Shown in pieces: positions 7,861-17,978 of a DNA stretch of 64,000 nucleotides (position 1 is the first letter of the stretch; each line of letters begins with the position of its first letter). Below the pieces are notes generated by a model. The model had not been told where the DNA came from and did no database searches. It was given only the letters and a program-made list of their open reading frames with translations. The position numbers and the translations under genes were made by a program. The stretch is from NCBI RefSeq assembly GCF_030151085.1, contig NZ_JASLER010000001.1:1-64000 (forward strand), written 5' to 3'. This stretch comes from Bacteroides sp. Its GTDB lineage: Bacteria > Bacteroidota > Bacteroidia > Bacteroidales > Bacteroidaceae.

Positions 7861-10731
7861 ATGAAATTGAAACTAAAATTAAACTGCCTGTTACTTGCAG
7901 GTTTATTATCTTCTTCATTATCAATGGCGCAGCAACAGAGTGATGTCTTGTCTGTGTCAACCTCTGCCAATGCACAAGAAGCTTCATTGGCATTTGATAA
8001 AGACATTAAAACGATGTGGACGCTTTCTCCTCAGATATTGAAAGCGGAACAGTGGATGATGTGTACCATTCAGCAACCTGGTGATGTTGCGGAGCTTATC
8101 TTGCAATTGCAGGGAGTATCAAAAGACGAGCTGAAGGCTGCACTTGACATTTTTGTCACTTACGACCCTATGAATTTAGGTAACCCCGTAGATTATATAG
8201 TAGAGGGTACTAATAAGGAGATGAAACTGAAATTGACCCCTAAATATGGTGCTCATGTCAAACTCGCCTTTAAAGCAGGCAAGCTGGCTAAGCCTTTCAG
8301 TTTGAAAGAAGTTGCAGTTGTTCTTGCCAAGAAAGACTTGAAAGACCGTAAGGGAGAAATGACCAACCGCCGATACATGGACCCTACACTTCCGGTAGAA
8401 GAACGTGTCGAGGATTTACTCGCCGCCATGACTCCCGAAGACAAAATGGAGTTGATTCGTGAAGGCTGGGGGATTCCGGGAATTCCGCATCTTTATGTCC
8501 CGCCTATTTCAAAGGTGGAGGCCGTGCATGGCTTTTCATACGGTAGCGGCGCTACTATCTTCCCACAAGCTTTGTCTATGGGAGCTACCTTCAACAAGCA
8601 GTTGACGGAGGAAATAGCAATGGCTATCGGTGATGAAACCGTAGCGGCACACACCAAACAGGCATGGTCACCCGTATTGGATGTGGCTCAGGATGCCCGT
8701 TGGGGACGTTGCGAAGAGACTTTCGGCGAAGACCCTGTGTTGGTGTCTCTCATAGGCGGTGCTTGGATAAAGGGATATCAATCCAAAGGTCTGTTCACTA
8801 CCCCGAAGCATTTTGGCGGTCACGGCGCTCCCTTGGGTGGTCGCGACTCGCATGATATCGGCTTGTCCGAACGGGAAATGCGTGAAGTGCATCTTGTTCC
8901 TTTCCGCCATGTCATTCGTAACTACGATTGTCAGTCTTTAATGATGGCCTATTCCGATTATATGGGAGTACCGGTAGCTAAGAGCAAAGAACTTTTGCAG
9001 CAGATTCTTCGTCAGGAATGGGGCTTCAATGGATTTATCGTCAGCGATTGTGGGGCTATCGGTAATTTGACAGCTCGTAAACATTATACGGCGAAGGATA
9101 AAATAGAAGCTGCCAATCAATCGTTAGCCGCAGGCATCGCTACCAACTGTGGAGATACATATAATGACAAAGAAGTGATTGCCGCTGCCAAAGACGGACG
9201 TATCGATATGAAGAATCTGGATGAAGTTTGCCGTACCATGCTTCGTGTGATGTTCCGCAACGAACTGTTCGAGAACAATCCCTGCAAACCATTGGATTGG
9301 AATAAAATCTATCCGGGATGGAATTCGGATGCCCATAAAGAAATGGCACGCGAAGCTGCCCGTCAATCCATCGTCTTGTTAGAGAATAAAGATAACTTTC
9401 TTCCCATCTCAAAGAATCTTCGTACCATTGCCGTACTGGGTCCCGGAGCGGATGACTTGCAACCGGGTGACTATACTCCCAAATTGCAGCCGGGACAGTT
9501 GAAGTCTGTACTGACTGGTATTAAGAATGCTGTGGGAAAACAAACCAAAGTTCTGTATGAACAAGGATGTGACTTTACCACGCCGGATGGAGTAAACATA
9601 CCCAAAGCTGTAAAAGCAGCTTCTCAGTCAGACGTTGTAGTGATGGTATTGGGCGATTGTTCTACCAGCGAGTCCACCGGAGATGTAGAAAAAACATGTG
9701 GTGAAAATCATGACTTGGCTACTTTGATCTTACCCGGAAAACAACAAGAATTATTGGAAGCAGTTTGTGCAGTAGGGAAGCCGGTGATACTGGTACTTCA
9801 ATCCGGTCGTCCTTACAATCTGTCTAAAGCTTCGGAATTGTGTAAGGGTATTCTTGTTAACTGGTTGCCCGGTCAAGAAGGTGGTCCGGCTACAGCAGAT
9901 GTTCTTTTTGGGGACTATAATCCAGCCGGACGCTTGCCAATGACATTCCCGCGCCACGTCGGTCAGTTGCCTTTGTACTATAACTTCAAGACTTCCGGTC
10001 GCCGTTACGAATATTCCGATATGGAATACTATCCTCTATATCGCTTCGGATTCGGACTTAGCTATACCTCTTTTGAATACTCAGACCTGAAAGTTCAGGA
10101 GCAAGCAAATGGAAATATCACTGTTCAAGCTACCGTAAAGAATGTAGGACAACGTGCGGGTGACGAAGTAGCCCAGCTCTATATTACAGATATGTACGCT
10201 TCTGTGAAAACCCGTATTACCGAATTGAAGGATTTTACCCGTATCCATCTCGAACCGGGGCAGTCACAGACTGTACAGTTTGAACTGACTCCTTATCAGA
10301 TTTCTCTATTAAACGATCAAATGGACCGTGTGGTAGAAAAAGGTGAATTTAAAATATTAGTGGGCGGAGTGAGTCCTGAATATCGGGCGAATGATCGCAT
10401 AAAGGATAGTGTAGGCTATAGTGGCAAGAACTTAGGAGTAACCGGTATGCTCGATTATACCCATGAGTTTGCAGCGGATTTTGGTTTGTCAGTATCCAAA
10501 GTAGAGGAAAATCTGGTGGAAGATCAGAAAACAATTTGGGTATCTGTTAAGAATAATGGTACTTTAATGGATATCGGCAAGATTGAAATGTACATTGGGG
10601 GTCAGAAATCAGGAGACAACGTGCATTATGAATTGGCTCCGGGAGAAGAAAAACTTATACCTTTCAGCGTGGATAAAAACAGTAATGCTCCTGTCGTGTT
10701 CACCACTAAATATAAGGTATTATCTCTTTAA
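7861..10731 (+). CDS. GH3 beta-glycosidase with N-terminal discoidin-like domain
   Basis: A 956-residue exported GH3 enzyme. After a signal peptide (about 1-23, SLSMAQ) comes an extra N-terminal beta-sandwich (about 25-155) with the feel of an F5/8 discoidin domain (TSANAQEASLAFDKDIKTMW). The GH3 barrel follows from about 170 (DPTLPVEERVEDLLAAMTPE), with KHFGGHG and nucleophile Asp396 in FIVSDCGAIGN, then the alpha/beta sandwich, a fibronectin-III-like domain (about 725-810), and about 130 further residues forming a second beta-rich tail. It is longer than the usual 740-860-residue GH3. The likely job is beta-glucosidase or beta-xylosidase action on periplasmic oligosaccharides. The next gene starts 24 bp downstream, so co-transcription is likely. 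Confidence 0.88.
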   Translation: MKLKLKLNCLLLAGLLSSSLSMAQQQSDVLSVSTSANAQEASLAFDKDIKTMWTLSPQILKAEQWMMCTIQQPGDVAELILQLQGVSKDELKAALDIFVTYDPMNLGNPVDYIVEGTNKEMKLKLTPKYGAHVKLAFKAGKLAKPFSLKEVAVVLAKKDLKDRKGEMTNRRYMDPTLPVEERVEDLLAAMTPEDKMELIREGWGIPGIPHLYVPPISKVEAVHGFSYGSGATIFPQALSMGATFNKQLTEEIAMAIGDETVAAHTKQAWSPVLDVAQDARWGRCEETFGEDPVLVSLIGGAWIKGYQSKGLFTTPKHFGGHGAPLGGRDSHDIGLSEREMREVHLVPFRHVIRNYDCQSLMMAYSDYMGVPVAKSKELLQQILRQEWGFNGFIVSDCGAIGNLTARKHYTAKDKIEAANQSLAAGIATNCGDTYNDKEVIAAAKDGRIDMKNLDEVCRTMLRVMFRNELFENNPCKPLDWNKIYPGWNSDAHKEMAREAARQSIVLLENKDNFLPISKNLRTIAVLGPGADDLQPGDYTPKLQPGQLKSVLTGIKNAVGKQTKVLYEQGCDFTTPDGVNIPKAVKAASQSDVVVMVLGDCSTSESTGDVEKTCGENHDLATLILPGKQQELLEAVCAVGKPVILVLQSGRPYNLSKASELCKGILVNWLPGQEGGPATADVLFGDYNPAGRLPMTFPRHVGQLPLYYNFKTSGRRYEYSDMEYYPLYRFGFGLSYTSFEYSDLKVQEQANGNITVQATVKNVGQRAGDEVAQLYITDMYASVKTRITELKDFTRIHLEPGQSQTVQFELTPYQISLLNDQMDRVVEKGEFKILVGGVSPEYRANDRIKDSVGYSGKNLGVTGMLDYTHEFAADFGLSVSKVEENLVEDQKTIWVSVKNNGTLMDIGKIEMYIGGQKSGDNVHYELAPGEEKLIPFSVDKNSNAPVVFTTKYKVLSL

Positions 10732-10754
10732 GTTTTATAAACGATAAACTTACC

Positions 10755-12464
10755 ATGAAAAACATTACTAAATTAATGGGCATAGCTTTGGTCTCAGGAC
10801 TATTTGCAAGCTGTGCATCATCAGAACAAACCACTGCCTGCAATGATAGGATTGTAACCAACCCTATCAATCTGAATTATCGTTTTCAACCGGATGAAGT
10901 TTCACGACGTGAAGCTGCTGACCCGGTATTGGAGTATTTCAAAGGCTATTATTATATGTTTGCTTCCAAATCCGGTGGTTATTGGCGTTCCGAAGATTTG
11001 GCAACATGGGAATACATCCCCTGTAAAACAATTCCGACTATGGAAGACTATGCTCCCACTATTCTCGCTTATGGTGATACGCTATATTTTACTGCATCCA
11101 GTGGTAATACTCGCATATTCAAGAATGCCCATCCGGAAACCGATACTTGGGAAGAAGTGGATACAAAGTTTGAATATCCTCAACACGATCCGGCATTTTT
11201 TAAAGATGATGATGGAAGAGTCTATTTTTATTGGGGATGTTCGGATGTCGATCCTATTATGGGAGTAGAGGTAGATCCCAAAGATGGTTTTCGTGCTATC
11301 GGCGAACCTAAATCTTTGATAGTACATAATGGTGATAAATATGGTTGGGAAGTTCCCGGAAAGAATAATGAGGAACCACGCCAAGGTTGGAACGAAGGTC
11401 CGTGCGTGCTGAAACATAACGGACGTTATTACTTGCAATACGCTGCTCCCGGAACTCAATATCGTATTTATGGTGATGGTAATTATATAGGTGATAACCC
11501 GTTAGGCTCGTTTGAGTACGTAGAAGACAGCCCTTTCTCCTTTAAACCCGGTGGTTTTATCGGTGGGGCCGGACATGGTCATACTTTTAAGGATAAATAT
11601 GGAAATTATTGGCATGTGGCATCTATGACTATTTCCGTACGTCATTGGTTTGAACGTCGTTTGGGCTTGTTCCCGGTGGTCGTTTCTGATAAATATGGTA
11701 TGTACGCATTAACCACTTTTGCTGATTATCCTTTCTGTATTCCCGACCGGAAAGTTGATTTCGAGAAAGAAGATATCAATATGGGTTGGAACTTACTTTC
11801 ATATAAGAAAAAGGTAACTGCATCTTCTTCTTTAGAAGGCTATGAACCGGAGAAGGCAAACGATGAACAAGTAGAAACTTGGTGGGCCGCAAGTACTGGC
11901 AAGAAAGGGGAATGGTTGCAAATAGACTTGGGCAAGCCTATGCTGGTTAATGCTTTACAAATCAATTTTGCCGATCATAACTTTAAAGTTCATGCTCCTC
12001 ATGGTCCGGTTGTCTATCAGTATTATATAGAAGGATCAGTTGATAGCAAGAACTGGACTCGCTTAGCTGATGAAGAGAAAAACGAGAAAGATGCTCCCCA
12101 TAAATTACATACTTTTGATAATCCTGCAAAGATGCAATACTTGAGAGTATGCAATACGAAAGATCTAGAAGGTTGTTTTTCTTTGTTCGACTTACGTGTT
12201 TTGGGACAAGGTGATGGTAAAGTTCCTGCCGCAGTTTCAGGTTTCCAGGCTTCACGTGATGAAAATGACAAACGCATCTATCGCTTTAGCTGGAATCCGC
12301 AAGAAAATGTGACTGGCTACATATTACGTTGGGGAACGCAGAAAGAGAAATTGACTCACTCCATGATAGTATATGATAATCAGTATGAAGCCCGTTATTT
12401 TAATAGAGATTCGGAATATTATTTCTCAATTAGTGCTTTTAATGAAAATGGTGTTGGCAAATAA
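10755..12464 (+). CDS. GH43-family lipoprotein with discoidin (CBM32-like) and fibronectin-III domains
   Basis: A 569-residue lipoprotein (lipobox GLFASC, Cys20) with an N-terminal five-bladed GH43 propeller (about 40-335), an F5/8 discoidin domain (about 350-480, KKVTASSSLEGYEPEKAND to YLRVCN) and a C-terminal fibronectin-III domain (about 485-569). The three GH43 acids are visible: Asp56 in AADPVLEY (base), Asp145 in QHDPAFF (pKa modulator) and Glu214 in GWNEGPC (acid). GH43 enzymes are inverting beta-xylosidases, alpha-arabinofuranosidases or exo-galactanases; this one differs clearly from the three GH43s further on, so probably cuts another bond. It closes the first enzyme group and is followed by a strong terminator. 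Confidence 0.85.
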   Translation: MKNITKLMGIALVSGLFASCASSEQTTACNDRIVTNPINLNYRFQPDEVSRREAADPVLEYFKGYYYMFASKSGGYWRSEDLATWEYIPCKTIPTMEDYAPTILAYGDTLYFTASSGNTRIFKNAHPETDTWEEVDTKFEYPQHDPAFFKDDDGRVYFYWGCSDVDPIMGVEVDPKDGFRAIGEPKSLIVHNGDKYGWEVPGKNNEEPRQGWNEGPCVLKHNGRYYLQYAAPGTQYRIYGDGNYIGDNPLGSFEYVEDSPFSFKPGGFIGGAGHGHTFKDKYGNYWHVASMTISVRHWFERRLGLFPVVVSDKYGMYALTTFADYPFCIPDRKVDFEKEDINMGWNLLSYKKKVTASSSLEGYEPEKANDEQVETWWAASTGKKGEWLQIDLGKPMLVNALQINFADHNFKVHAPHGPVVYQYYIEGSVDSKNWTRLADEEKNEKDAPHKLHTFDNPAKMQYLRVCNTKDLEGCFSLFDLRVLGQGDGKVPAAVSGFQASRDENDKRIYRFSWNPQENVTGYILRWGTQKEKLTHSMIVYDNQYEARYFNRDSEYYFSISAFNENGVGK

Positions 12465-12477
12465 CTGAATAAATAAA

Positions 12478-12545
12478 TCATAAAAACAAAATTAGTAGTT
12501 TTACAACCCAAATGGGTTATAAAACTACTAATTTTGTTTTTATGA
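12478..12545. terminator. 33-bp inverted repeat, terminator after the GH43
   Basis: The arms 12478-12510 and 12513-12545 are complementary with one mismatch and a 2-base loop. AT-rich ends give a T-rich tail on either strand. It separates the GH3-GH3-GH43 group from the lipoprotein-SusC-SusD operon. Confidence 0.85.
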
Positions 12546-12890
12546 GATATCCAATTATTGCATATAATCTAGCGATTATCCTTCCTTAAAATTTATTTTC
12601 TCTTCAATTAATTCTTTTATATACCATTTTTTAAGGTGAAAGAGTTAAAATGCTCCGAGACCCCTATTTTTCGACAAAAAAACTAATTTATTAATGTCTT
12701 TTTAAGGATTATTTTAACGGCAGACATATACTTTTGCTCCTATAGAATTTTAAAAGATGAATTTAATAAATATGAAAAATATACAAGTATACGTAAAGCC
12801 TCCACCAGCATATTCTTTCTTCTGAATATGAGAAAATAAAATTTTGAAGCGACTGAATTTATCTATTTATAAACTCTTAATTTAATTATT
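12546..12890 (+). promoter_or_regulatory. Leader region of the SusC/SusD operon with -7 element at 12729-12736
   Basis: About 345 bp of AT-rich DNA without a credible gene. TACTTTTG at 12729-12736 is an exact TAnnTTTG promoter element, which would start transcription near 12743 and give a leader of roughly 150 nt before the ATG at 12891. TTTTTAAGG recurs upstream (near 12629 and 12703), a possible regulator site. No clear -33 TTTG was found. Confidence 0.55.
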
Positions 12891-14672
12891 ATGAACAAAC
12901 GATTTTTAAAGGTGCTCCTGTTCGGAGCAGTGGTTCTTTCAACAGGAACATTTACTTCTTGTAATAATGACGATGTCGATGATCTGAAAACCAGAGTATC
13001 GGTAATTGAAGTAGCGATAGACGACATCAAGTCTGAACTTAATAAAGCCATTAAAGTGGGTGCATCAGTTACCAACTGGAATGCCGAAGACCGTATTATT
13101 ACGTTGAGCGACGGAACGAAGATTGACCTTGGCGCACTCGACAGTGGTGGCGAGGCTTCTAACATTACTGTGGGAGAAGGCGTGATTATTATTTCAATTG
13201 GTGGAGTAGAATACGCTTTACCGTTGGCTACTGCCATTAATTCATTGGTTTACTGTCCGGAATCAACCAATCCTATTGTTAATATAGACCAAGCAGCCAA
13301 CAAAGACGGCGTAACGCTGCGTTTCCTTGCAACACCTGCTCTTAGTGCTGATGCTCTTAGCAAAGCCAAGATTACCGTTGCCGATGCCCGCGAAGTACAG
13401 ACGCGTGCCAACACTAGCTTCTTTAAGTTGAAAGACTTGAAGGCTGACGGCGACCTCATTCAGGCAACGATGAAAGTATGGGATGCCGCTCCGGGTAAGA
13501 CCTACACCGTAGCTGTTCATTTATCAGTGCCTGGTGCTACCGTTAGCTCCAACTACTTCTATGTGGCGGTGGGTGCTGATGTAGAGGTTATTACCGAAGA
13601 TCTTTCTGTATCTCCCAAATTAACGGGACTTGATGGTGCTGTCGCGAATGCAGACGGTTCTTGGACCGCTACTTTGCCCGATGGAACAGGTGAAGTTCCT
13701 GCTTTCTTGGGTACTGTTAAATTCCAGGAGATGATAACTGTTCCTGGTGCCGACAAATTGTCTTATGCATTGGCTCCGGCTGACCAGCAGAACGAATCTG
13801 TACGCAACAACTATAGTAACCTTTCTGCCAACCTCTCTGCTGATGGTACATGGAATTGTGTGAAGCGTCCGGGTACAGCAGGTGGTGAAGAAGGTATCTT
13901 GATTTTGGCTAAGGATGCGGATGATGTAACACGTGCTAAAGTGCGTATCAAGGTAATTGACCCGCTGGCTAATATCGACTTCCCGGCACTCTGCGGTGTA
14001 AAAGGTAGCTTCGAAGCTGAGCTTTATGGACGTGATGGCCGTTTCTTTGCGCTGGGTACAAACGAACTGAATGTTCCGGCTACGTTTGCTGCTTATGAGA
14101 CTGAAATTCCTCTCCGCCATAATGGTGATGATTTCTTCACAACTTATGCTAGCTATAATGTTTCTACCGATGAGGGTGCATTAGTTTACAACGATGGCAG
14201 TGGTAAATTGGTACTGGGTGATTTTGCCAAGAAGTATTTGGGAGGTGCTCGTGGAGTATTCTGGTACTATCGTGGCTTTGAGCTCGTTGTCCCCGAAACA
14301 CTGGCAACCGATGGTAAATACACTGATGAAACCGGCACATATAATGCAGGTGAAAAATACTGCGACTACGATACATGGGGTTCAGGTAATCCAGTTGACT
14401 ACCTGAATAATCCTAACTACTATGATTTCCGTCCGAATGATGAATTTAGAACTGTTGCTTCTTTCGGTTGGAAGATGAATGAGAAGACAGGTGTATTGAC
14501 TACTTCGAAAGACTATGAGGGTTATGGTATTCGTATTGCTTTTGCGGCAGGTTTTGAATACGCTTATGGAGTGAAGAATCTCTGTGCTAATGGTGATGAC
14601 AAGTTTGGTATGCTTTTTATTAACCGCCGTGCGGCAGCTGAAGGTGCAAAGATGCCTGCTGCTAAGAAATAA
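12891..14672 (+). CDS. Coiled-coil lipoprotein upstream of SusC (DUF4988-like N-terminus), probable surface glycan-binding protein
   Basis: A 593-residue lipoprotein (lipobox FTSC followed by NNDD, an Asp/Asn-rich export signal). Residues about 28-55 form a heptad-like helix (DDLKTRVSVIEVAIDDIKSE). A short segment follows that resembles the DUF4988/PL29 N-terminal region (VTNWNAEDRIITLSDGTKI), then Ig-like beta-rich domains. No catalytic motif is seen. It is the first gene after the operon promoter and precedes SusC by 97 bp, whereas surface glycan-binding proteins usually follow SusD. Inference: a coiled-coil-anchored surface binding protein of the uptake complex. The 3' half (about 370-593) resembles nothing I recognise. 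Confidence 0.65.
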   Translation: MNKRFLKVLLFGAVVLSTGTFTSCNNDDVDDLKTRVSVIEVAIDDIKSELNKAIKVGASVTNWNAEDRIITLSDGTKIDLGALDSGGEASNITVGEGVIIISIGGVEYALPLATAINSLVYCPESTNPIVNIDQAANKDGVTLRFLATPALSADALSKAKITVADAREVQTRANTSFFKLKDLKADGDLIQATMKVWDAAPGKTYTVAVHLSVPGATVSSNYFYVAVGADVEVITEDLSVSPKLTGLDGAVANADGSWTATLPDGTGEVPAFLGTVKFQEMITVPGADKLSYALAPADQQNESVRNNYSNLSANLSADGTWNCVKRPGTAGGEEGILILAKDADDVTRAKVRIKVIDPLANIDFPALCGVKGSFEAELYGRDGRFFALGTNELNVPATFAAYETEIPLRHNGDDFFTTYASYNVSTDEGALVYNDGSGKLVLGDFAKKYLGGARGVFWYYRGFELVVPETLATDGKYTDETGTYNAGEKYCDYDTWGSGNPVDYLNNPNYYDFRPNDEFRTVASFGWKMNEKTGVLTTSKDYEGYGIRIAFAAGFEYAYGVKNLCANGDDKFGMLFINRRAAAEGAKMPAAKK

Positions 14673-14685
14673 TCAGGGAGAAACT

Positions 14686-14724
14686 TTCGGTAAAGAGGGC
14701 ACTATACCTGTTCTCCTTACCGAA
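14686..14724 (+). promoter_or_regulatory. Stem-loop between lipoprotein and SusC
   Basis: TTCGGTAA (14686-14693) pairs perfectly with TTACCGAA (14717-14724) around a 23-base loop. There is no U tract, so it is more likely an RNA-processing or stability element than a terminator. Confidence 0.4.
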
Positions 14725-14769
14725 TCCTTGGACTAATCAAGATTTTTGTAGAACAGAAAAGTCTAATTT

Positions 14770-17700
14770 ATGAAACAGTATATTCAAAATAATAAAAAAA
14801 GGAGAAGTGACTCTGCATCACCATTCAAGATGATGATGATGCTAGCACTTCTGTGCCTCCTGATAGCGTTACCTGCATCGGCACAGAACCGCATAGTTCG
14901 CGGTACTGTAGTTGACCAAATGGGTGAAACTGTCATTGGAGCCAATATTCGGGTGAATGGTACCACTCGTGGTGTCATTACCGATATCAATGGTGAATTT
15001 GAGATAGCTGCCGATGCAAAAGAAAAACTGACAATCTCTTTTATCGGTTATCTTGACGCAGTCGTTACGGCAGATAAAACCAATATGAAAATCACACTTA
15101 AAGAAGATAATCAAACATTGGATGAAGTTGTTGTTGTAGGTTATGGTACGCAAAAGAAAGCAACACTGACTGGTGCGGTTTCTGCTATCAACAACAAAGA
15201 AATAGCCGTAACTAAGAACGAAAATGTGGTGAATATGCTTTCGGGTAAAGTGCCTGGTGTATGTATTTCGCAAAAGAGTTCACAGCCTGGTGAGTTTGAC
15301 AATTCGATTGATATTCGTGGTATGGGTGAACCGTTGATTGTGGTCGATGGAATCCCTCGTGATAAGGCTTACTTCTCTCGTATGGATGCCAATGAAATCG
15401 ATAATGTATCTGTATTGAAAGATGCTTCTGCTGCTATTTACGGTGTGCGTGCTGCTAATGGTGTAATTTTGGTTACAACCAAGCATGGTGATGAATCAAA
15501 TGGCAAGTTCGACATTACATTCTCTGCTAATTACGGTTGGCAACAATTCCTTTATATACCGCAAACAGCAAGTGCGGCAGATCACATGTTGCTAATCAAC
15601 GAAAAATTCTATAATAGTTTCGGTGATAACACTTATCCCAACCGCACTCCTGCTAAATATACTTGGCAGGACATGATGGAATATAGTACCGGAAGGAAAA
15701 AAGGTACGAATTGGACCAAAGAATTGTTCAATGACAACGTTCCACAACAACTATATAATGTTAGCGTGAATGGTGGCTCCGAGAAGATTAATTACTTTTT
15801 TAACCTAGGTTATCAGAAACAAGAAGGTTCCTACAAAAGTGGCTCTTTGAACTATGATCGTTGGAATTTCCGTAGTAACGTTGATGCCAAGATAACCAAA
15901 GGTTTGAAAGCTACTGTACAGATCAGTGGTTATATGGATGAAAAGAATCAGCCATTTACTGATATGTGGTCTGTGTATAAAAAAGCTTGGACATATAGAC
16001 CCACTTCAGAGGCTTATGTAGGTGGCGATCATAACTACCCGGCTTGGGACAGTGAGATGGGTGAACCTGAAAATCCCGTAGCTGCCATCAACAGTGATCT
16101 GACCGGTTATCGTCGTGAGAAACGTGTCAACTTTAATGGTGCTTTGACATTAACCTATGATATTCCTGGTGTGAAAGGATTGAATGCAAAGGCTTTTTAT
16201 AGCTACGACTATTACACAACCAATAATACGAGTTATAAGCGCGCTTACAAATTGTATAATATGCGTGAAGACGGTACAATGGAAAGCTTCGACCGCAATG
16301 CCGACAGTAATTTAAGACGTAATACTGACCCTAGTTATGGGACAGTGATGCAACTCTCTTTGAACTATGCACGTAAGTTTGGCGACCACAACATAGGCGC
16401 TATGGTACTATTTGAAGAGCAGTATAACAATTGGGACAATTTTTATGCACAACGTGTCATGCTGTTGGATGGCGAATATTTAATTTATGGTGAAGAAAAA
16501 GACCAGATAGGTTCAATGGGTGGTGCCGGTGATAAAACCCGCCAAGCTATTGTGGGTAGAGTAAACTATGATTATAAAGGGCGATACATGGTGGATTTCT
16601 CTTTTCGTCAGGATGGCTCTTCCAGTTTCCCGAAAGGTTCGCGTTGGGGATTCTTCCCTTCTGTATCTGCAGGCTGGCGTGTGAGTGAAGAAGCCTTTAT
16701 GAAAGAATTGATACCTTTTCTTAGTAACTTGAAGATTCGCGGATCTTATGGTAAAATGGGTGATGATGGTGGTGCGAATACTTATCCTCAAAATGTGGTA
16801 GCTTATAATATTGAAAAAGATAAGATCGGCTGGTTTTACAATGGTGCATTAATGGCCGGTGTTGCTGCAACTTCTATTCCTAATCCTGATTTGACATGGT
16901 ACACTGCTGAAACCTATAACCTCGGTTTAGATTTCGACCTTTGGAATCAAAAGTTAAGTGGTACGTTTGAAGTGTTTAAACGTAAGCGTAGCGGTTTGCT
17001 TGATACCTCCTCAAGTATTATTCCAGGTACGGTAGGAGCTTCTTTGCCGAAAGAGAATCTGAATAGTGACCAGACTTTTGGTTGGGAAATCAGTTTGAAC
17101 CATCGTAATAGAGTGGCAGGAGTGAATTACTGGTTAGGTGGACAGATTTCTGCCACGAAGAATCGTTGGGATTATCGTCAGGACAGTCAGGCTAGCAACT
17201 CTATGGATGCATGGCGTCGTCGGGATGTGTCGGGACGTAATAAAGACATTTGGTTCTCTTATGAAGAAGGCGGACGTTTCACTAGCTATGATCAAATCCG
17301 TTATCATAATGTTACTGGTGGCGGATATGGTCAGGGTACTTTGCCAGGCGACTATTATTATGAAGACTGGAATGGTGACGGTGTAATAAATGATGATGAT
17401 AACCATCCGATGGCGACTTATAATTTACCGGTTTTCAATTATGGTATTGTGATGGGAGCCGAATGGAAGGGTATTGATCTCTCTCTGAACTGGCAAGGTG
17501 CAGCTGGCGTATACAATTCTTATACAGAAGTATTTACAGAAGTAGGCCCATTTAATGGTGGCGCAGTGTTGGATATTTACCTGGATCGCTGGCACACAGC
17601 TAATCCAAGTGATGACCCCTGGAATCCGAATACTCAATGGGTGTCAGGTCTTTATCCGGCTACAGGACATAGTTTCAGCAATGCCGGGACCGGTATCAAG

Positions 17701-17961
17701 AACACCTCTTATCTGCGTCTGAAAACTTTGGAAGTTGGTTATACACTGCCTAAAACTTGGTTGGCTAAGTCTGGTATAAAGGATCTTCGTGTTTATTTCA
17801 ATGCATACAATCTTTTGACTTTTACAGGTCTGGATAACATTGACCCTGAACGTCCCGGTGCCAGAGGTGGTGTAAACGAAGATCCTAACAAGGATAGTGT
17901 CTTGTTCTACAATTACCCTGTGAACCGTACACTTAACATTGGTGCAACAATCAAATTCTAA
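14770..17961 (+). CDS. susC-like: SusC-family TonB-dependent outer-membrane transporter
   Basis: A 1063-residue TonB-dependent transporter. After an unusually long basic leader (QNNKKRRSDS) and signal peptide (ending LPASAQ), it has a carboxypeptidase-regulatory-like domain (about 43-120, VRGTVVDQMGETVIGANI), a TonB-box-like segment (LDEVVVVGYG), a plug (about 125-240, including IDIRGMGEPLIVVDGIPR and SVLKDASAAIYGVRAANG) and a 22-strand barrel ending in NRTLNIGATIKF. It imports oligosaccharides through the outer membrane with the SusD lid encoded 17 bp downstream. The family is unambiguous; the ligand is not readable from sequence. Confidence 0.96.
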   Translation: MKQYIQNNKKRRSDSASPFKMMMMLALLCLLIALPASAQNRIVRGTVVDQMGETVIGANIRVNGTTRGVITDINGEFEIAADAKEKLTISFIGYLDAVVTADKTNMKITLKEDNQTLDEVVVVGYGTQKKATLTGAVSAINNKEIAVTKNENVVNMLSGKVPGVCISQKSSQPGEFDNSIDIRGMGEPLIVVDGIPRDKAYFSRMDANEIDNVSVLKDASAAIYGVRAANGVILVTTKHGDESNGKFDITFSANYGWQQFLYIPQTASAADHMLLINEKFYNSFGDNTYPNRTPAKYTWQDMMEYSTGRKKGTNWTKELFNDNVPQQLYNVSVNGGSEKINYFFNLGYQKQEGSYKSGSLNYDRWNFRSNVDAKITKGLKATVQISGYMDEKNQPFTDMWSVYKKAWTYRPTSEAYVGGDHNYPAWDSEMGEPENPVAAINSDLTGYRREKRVNFNGALTLTYDIPGVKGLNAKAFYSYDYYTTNNTSYKRAYKLYNMREDGTMESFDRNADSNLRRNTDPSYGTVMQLSLNYARKFGDHNIGAMVLFEEQYNNWDNFYAQRVMLLDGEYLIYGEEKDQIGSMGGAGDKTRQAIVGRVNYDYKGRYMVDFSFRQDGSSSFPKGSRWGFFPSVSAGWRVSEEAFMKELIPFLSNLKIRGSYGKMGDDGGANTYPQNVVAYNIEKDKIGWFYNGALMAGVAATSIPNPDLTWYTAETYNLGLDFDLWNQKLSGTFEVFKRKRSGLLDTSSSIIPGTVGASLPKENLNSDQTFGWEISLNHRNRVAGVNYWLGGQISATKNRWDYRQDSQASNSMDAWRRRDVSGRNKDIWFSYEEGGRFTSYDQIRYHNVTGGGYGQGTLPGDYYYEDWNGDGVINDDDNHPMATYNLPVFNYGIVMGAEWKGIDLSLNWQGAAGVYNSYTEVFTEVGPFNGGAVLDIYLDRWHTANPSDDPWNPNTQWVSGLYPATGHSFSNAGTGIKNTSYLRLKTLEVGYTLPKTWLAKSGIKDLRVYFNAYNLLTFTGLDNIDPERPGARGGVNEDPNKDSVLFYNYPVNRTLNIGATIKF

Positions 17962-17978
17962 AAATAAATAGATAGAAT

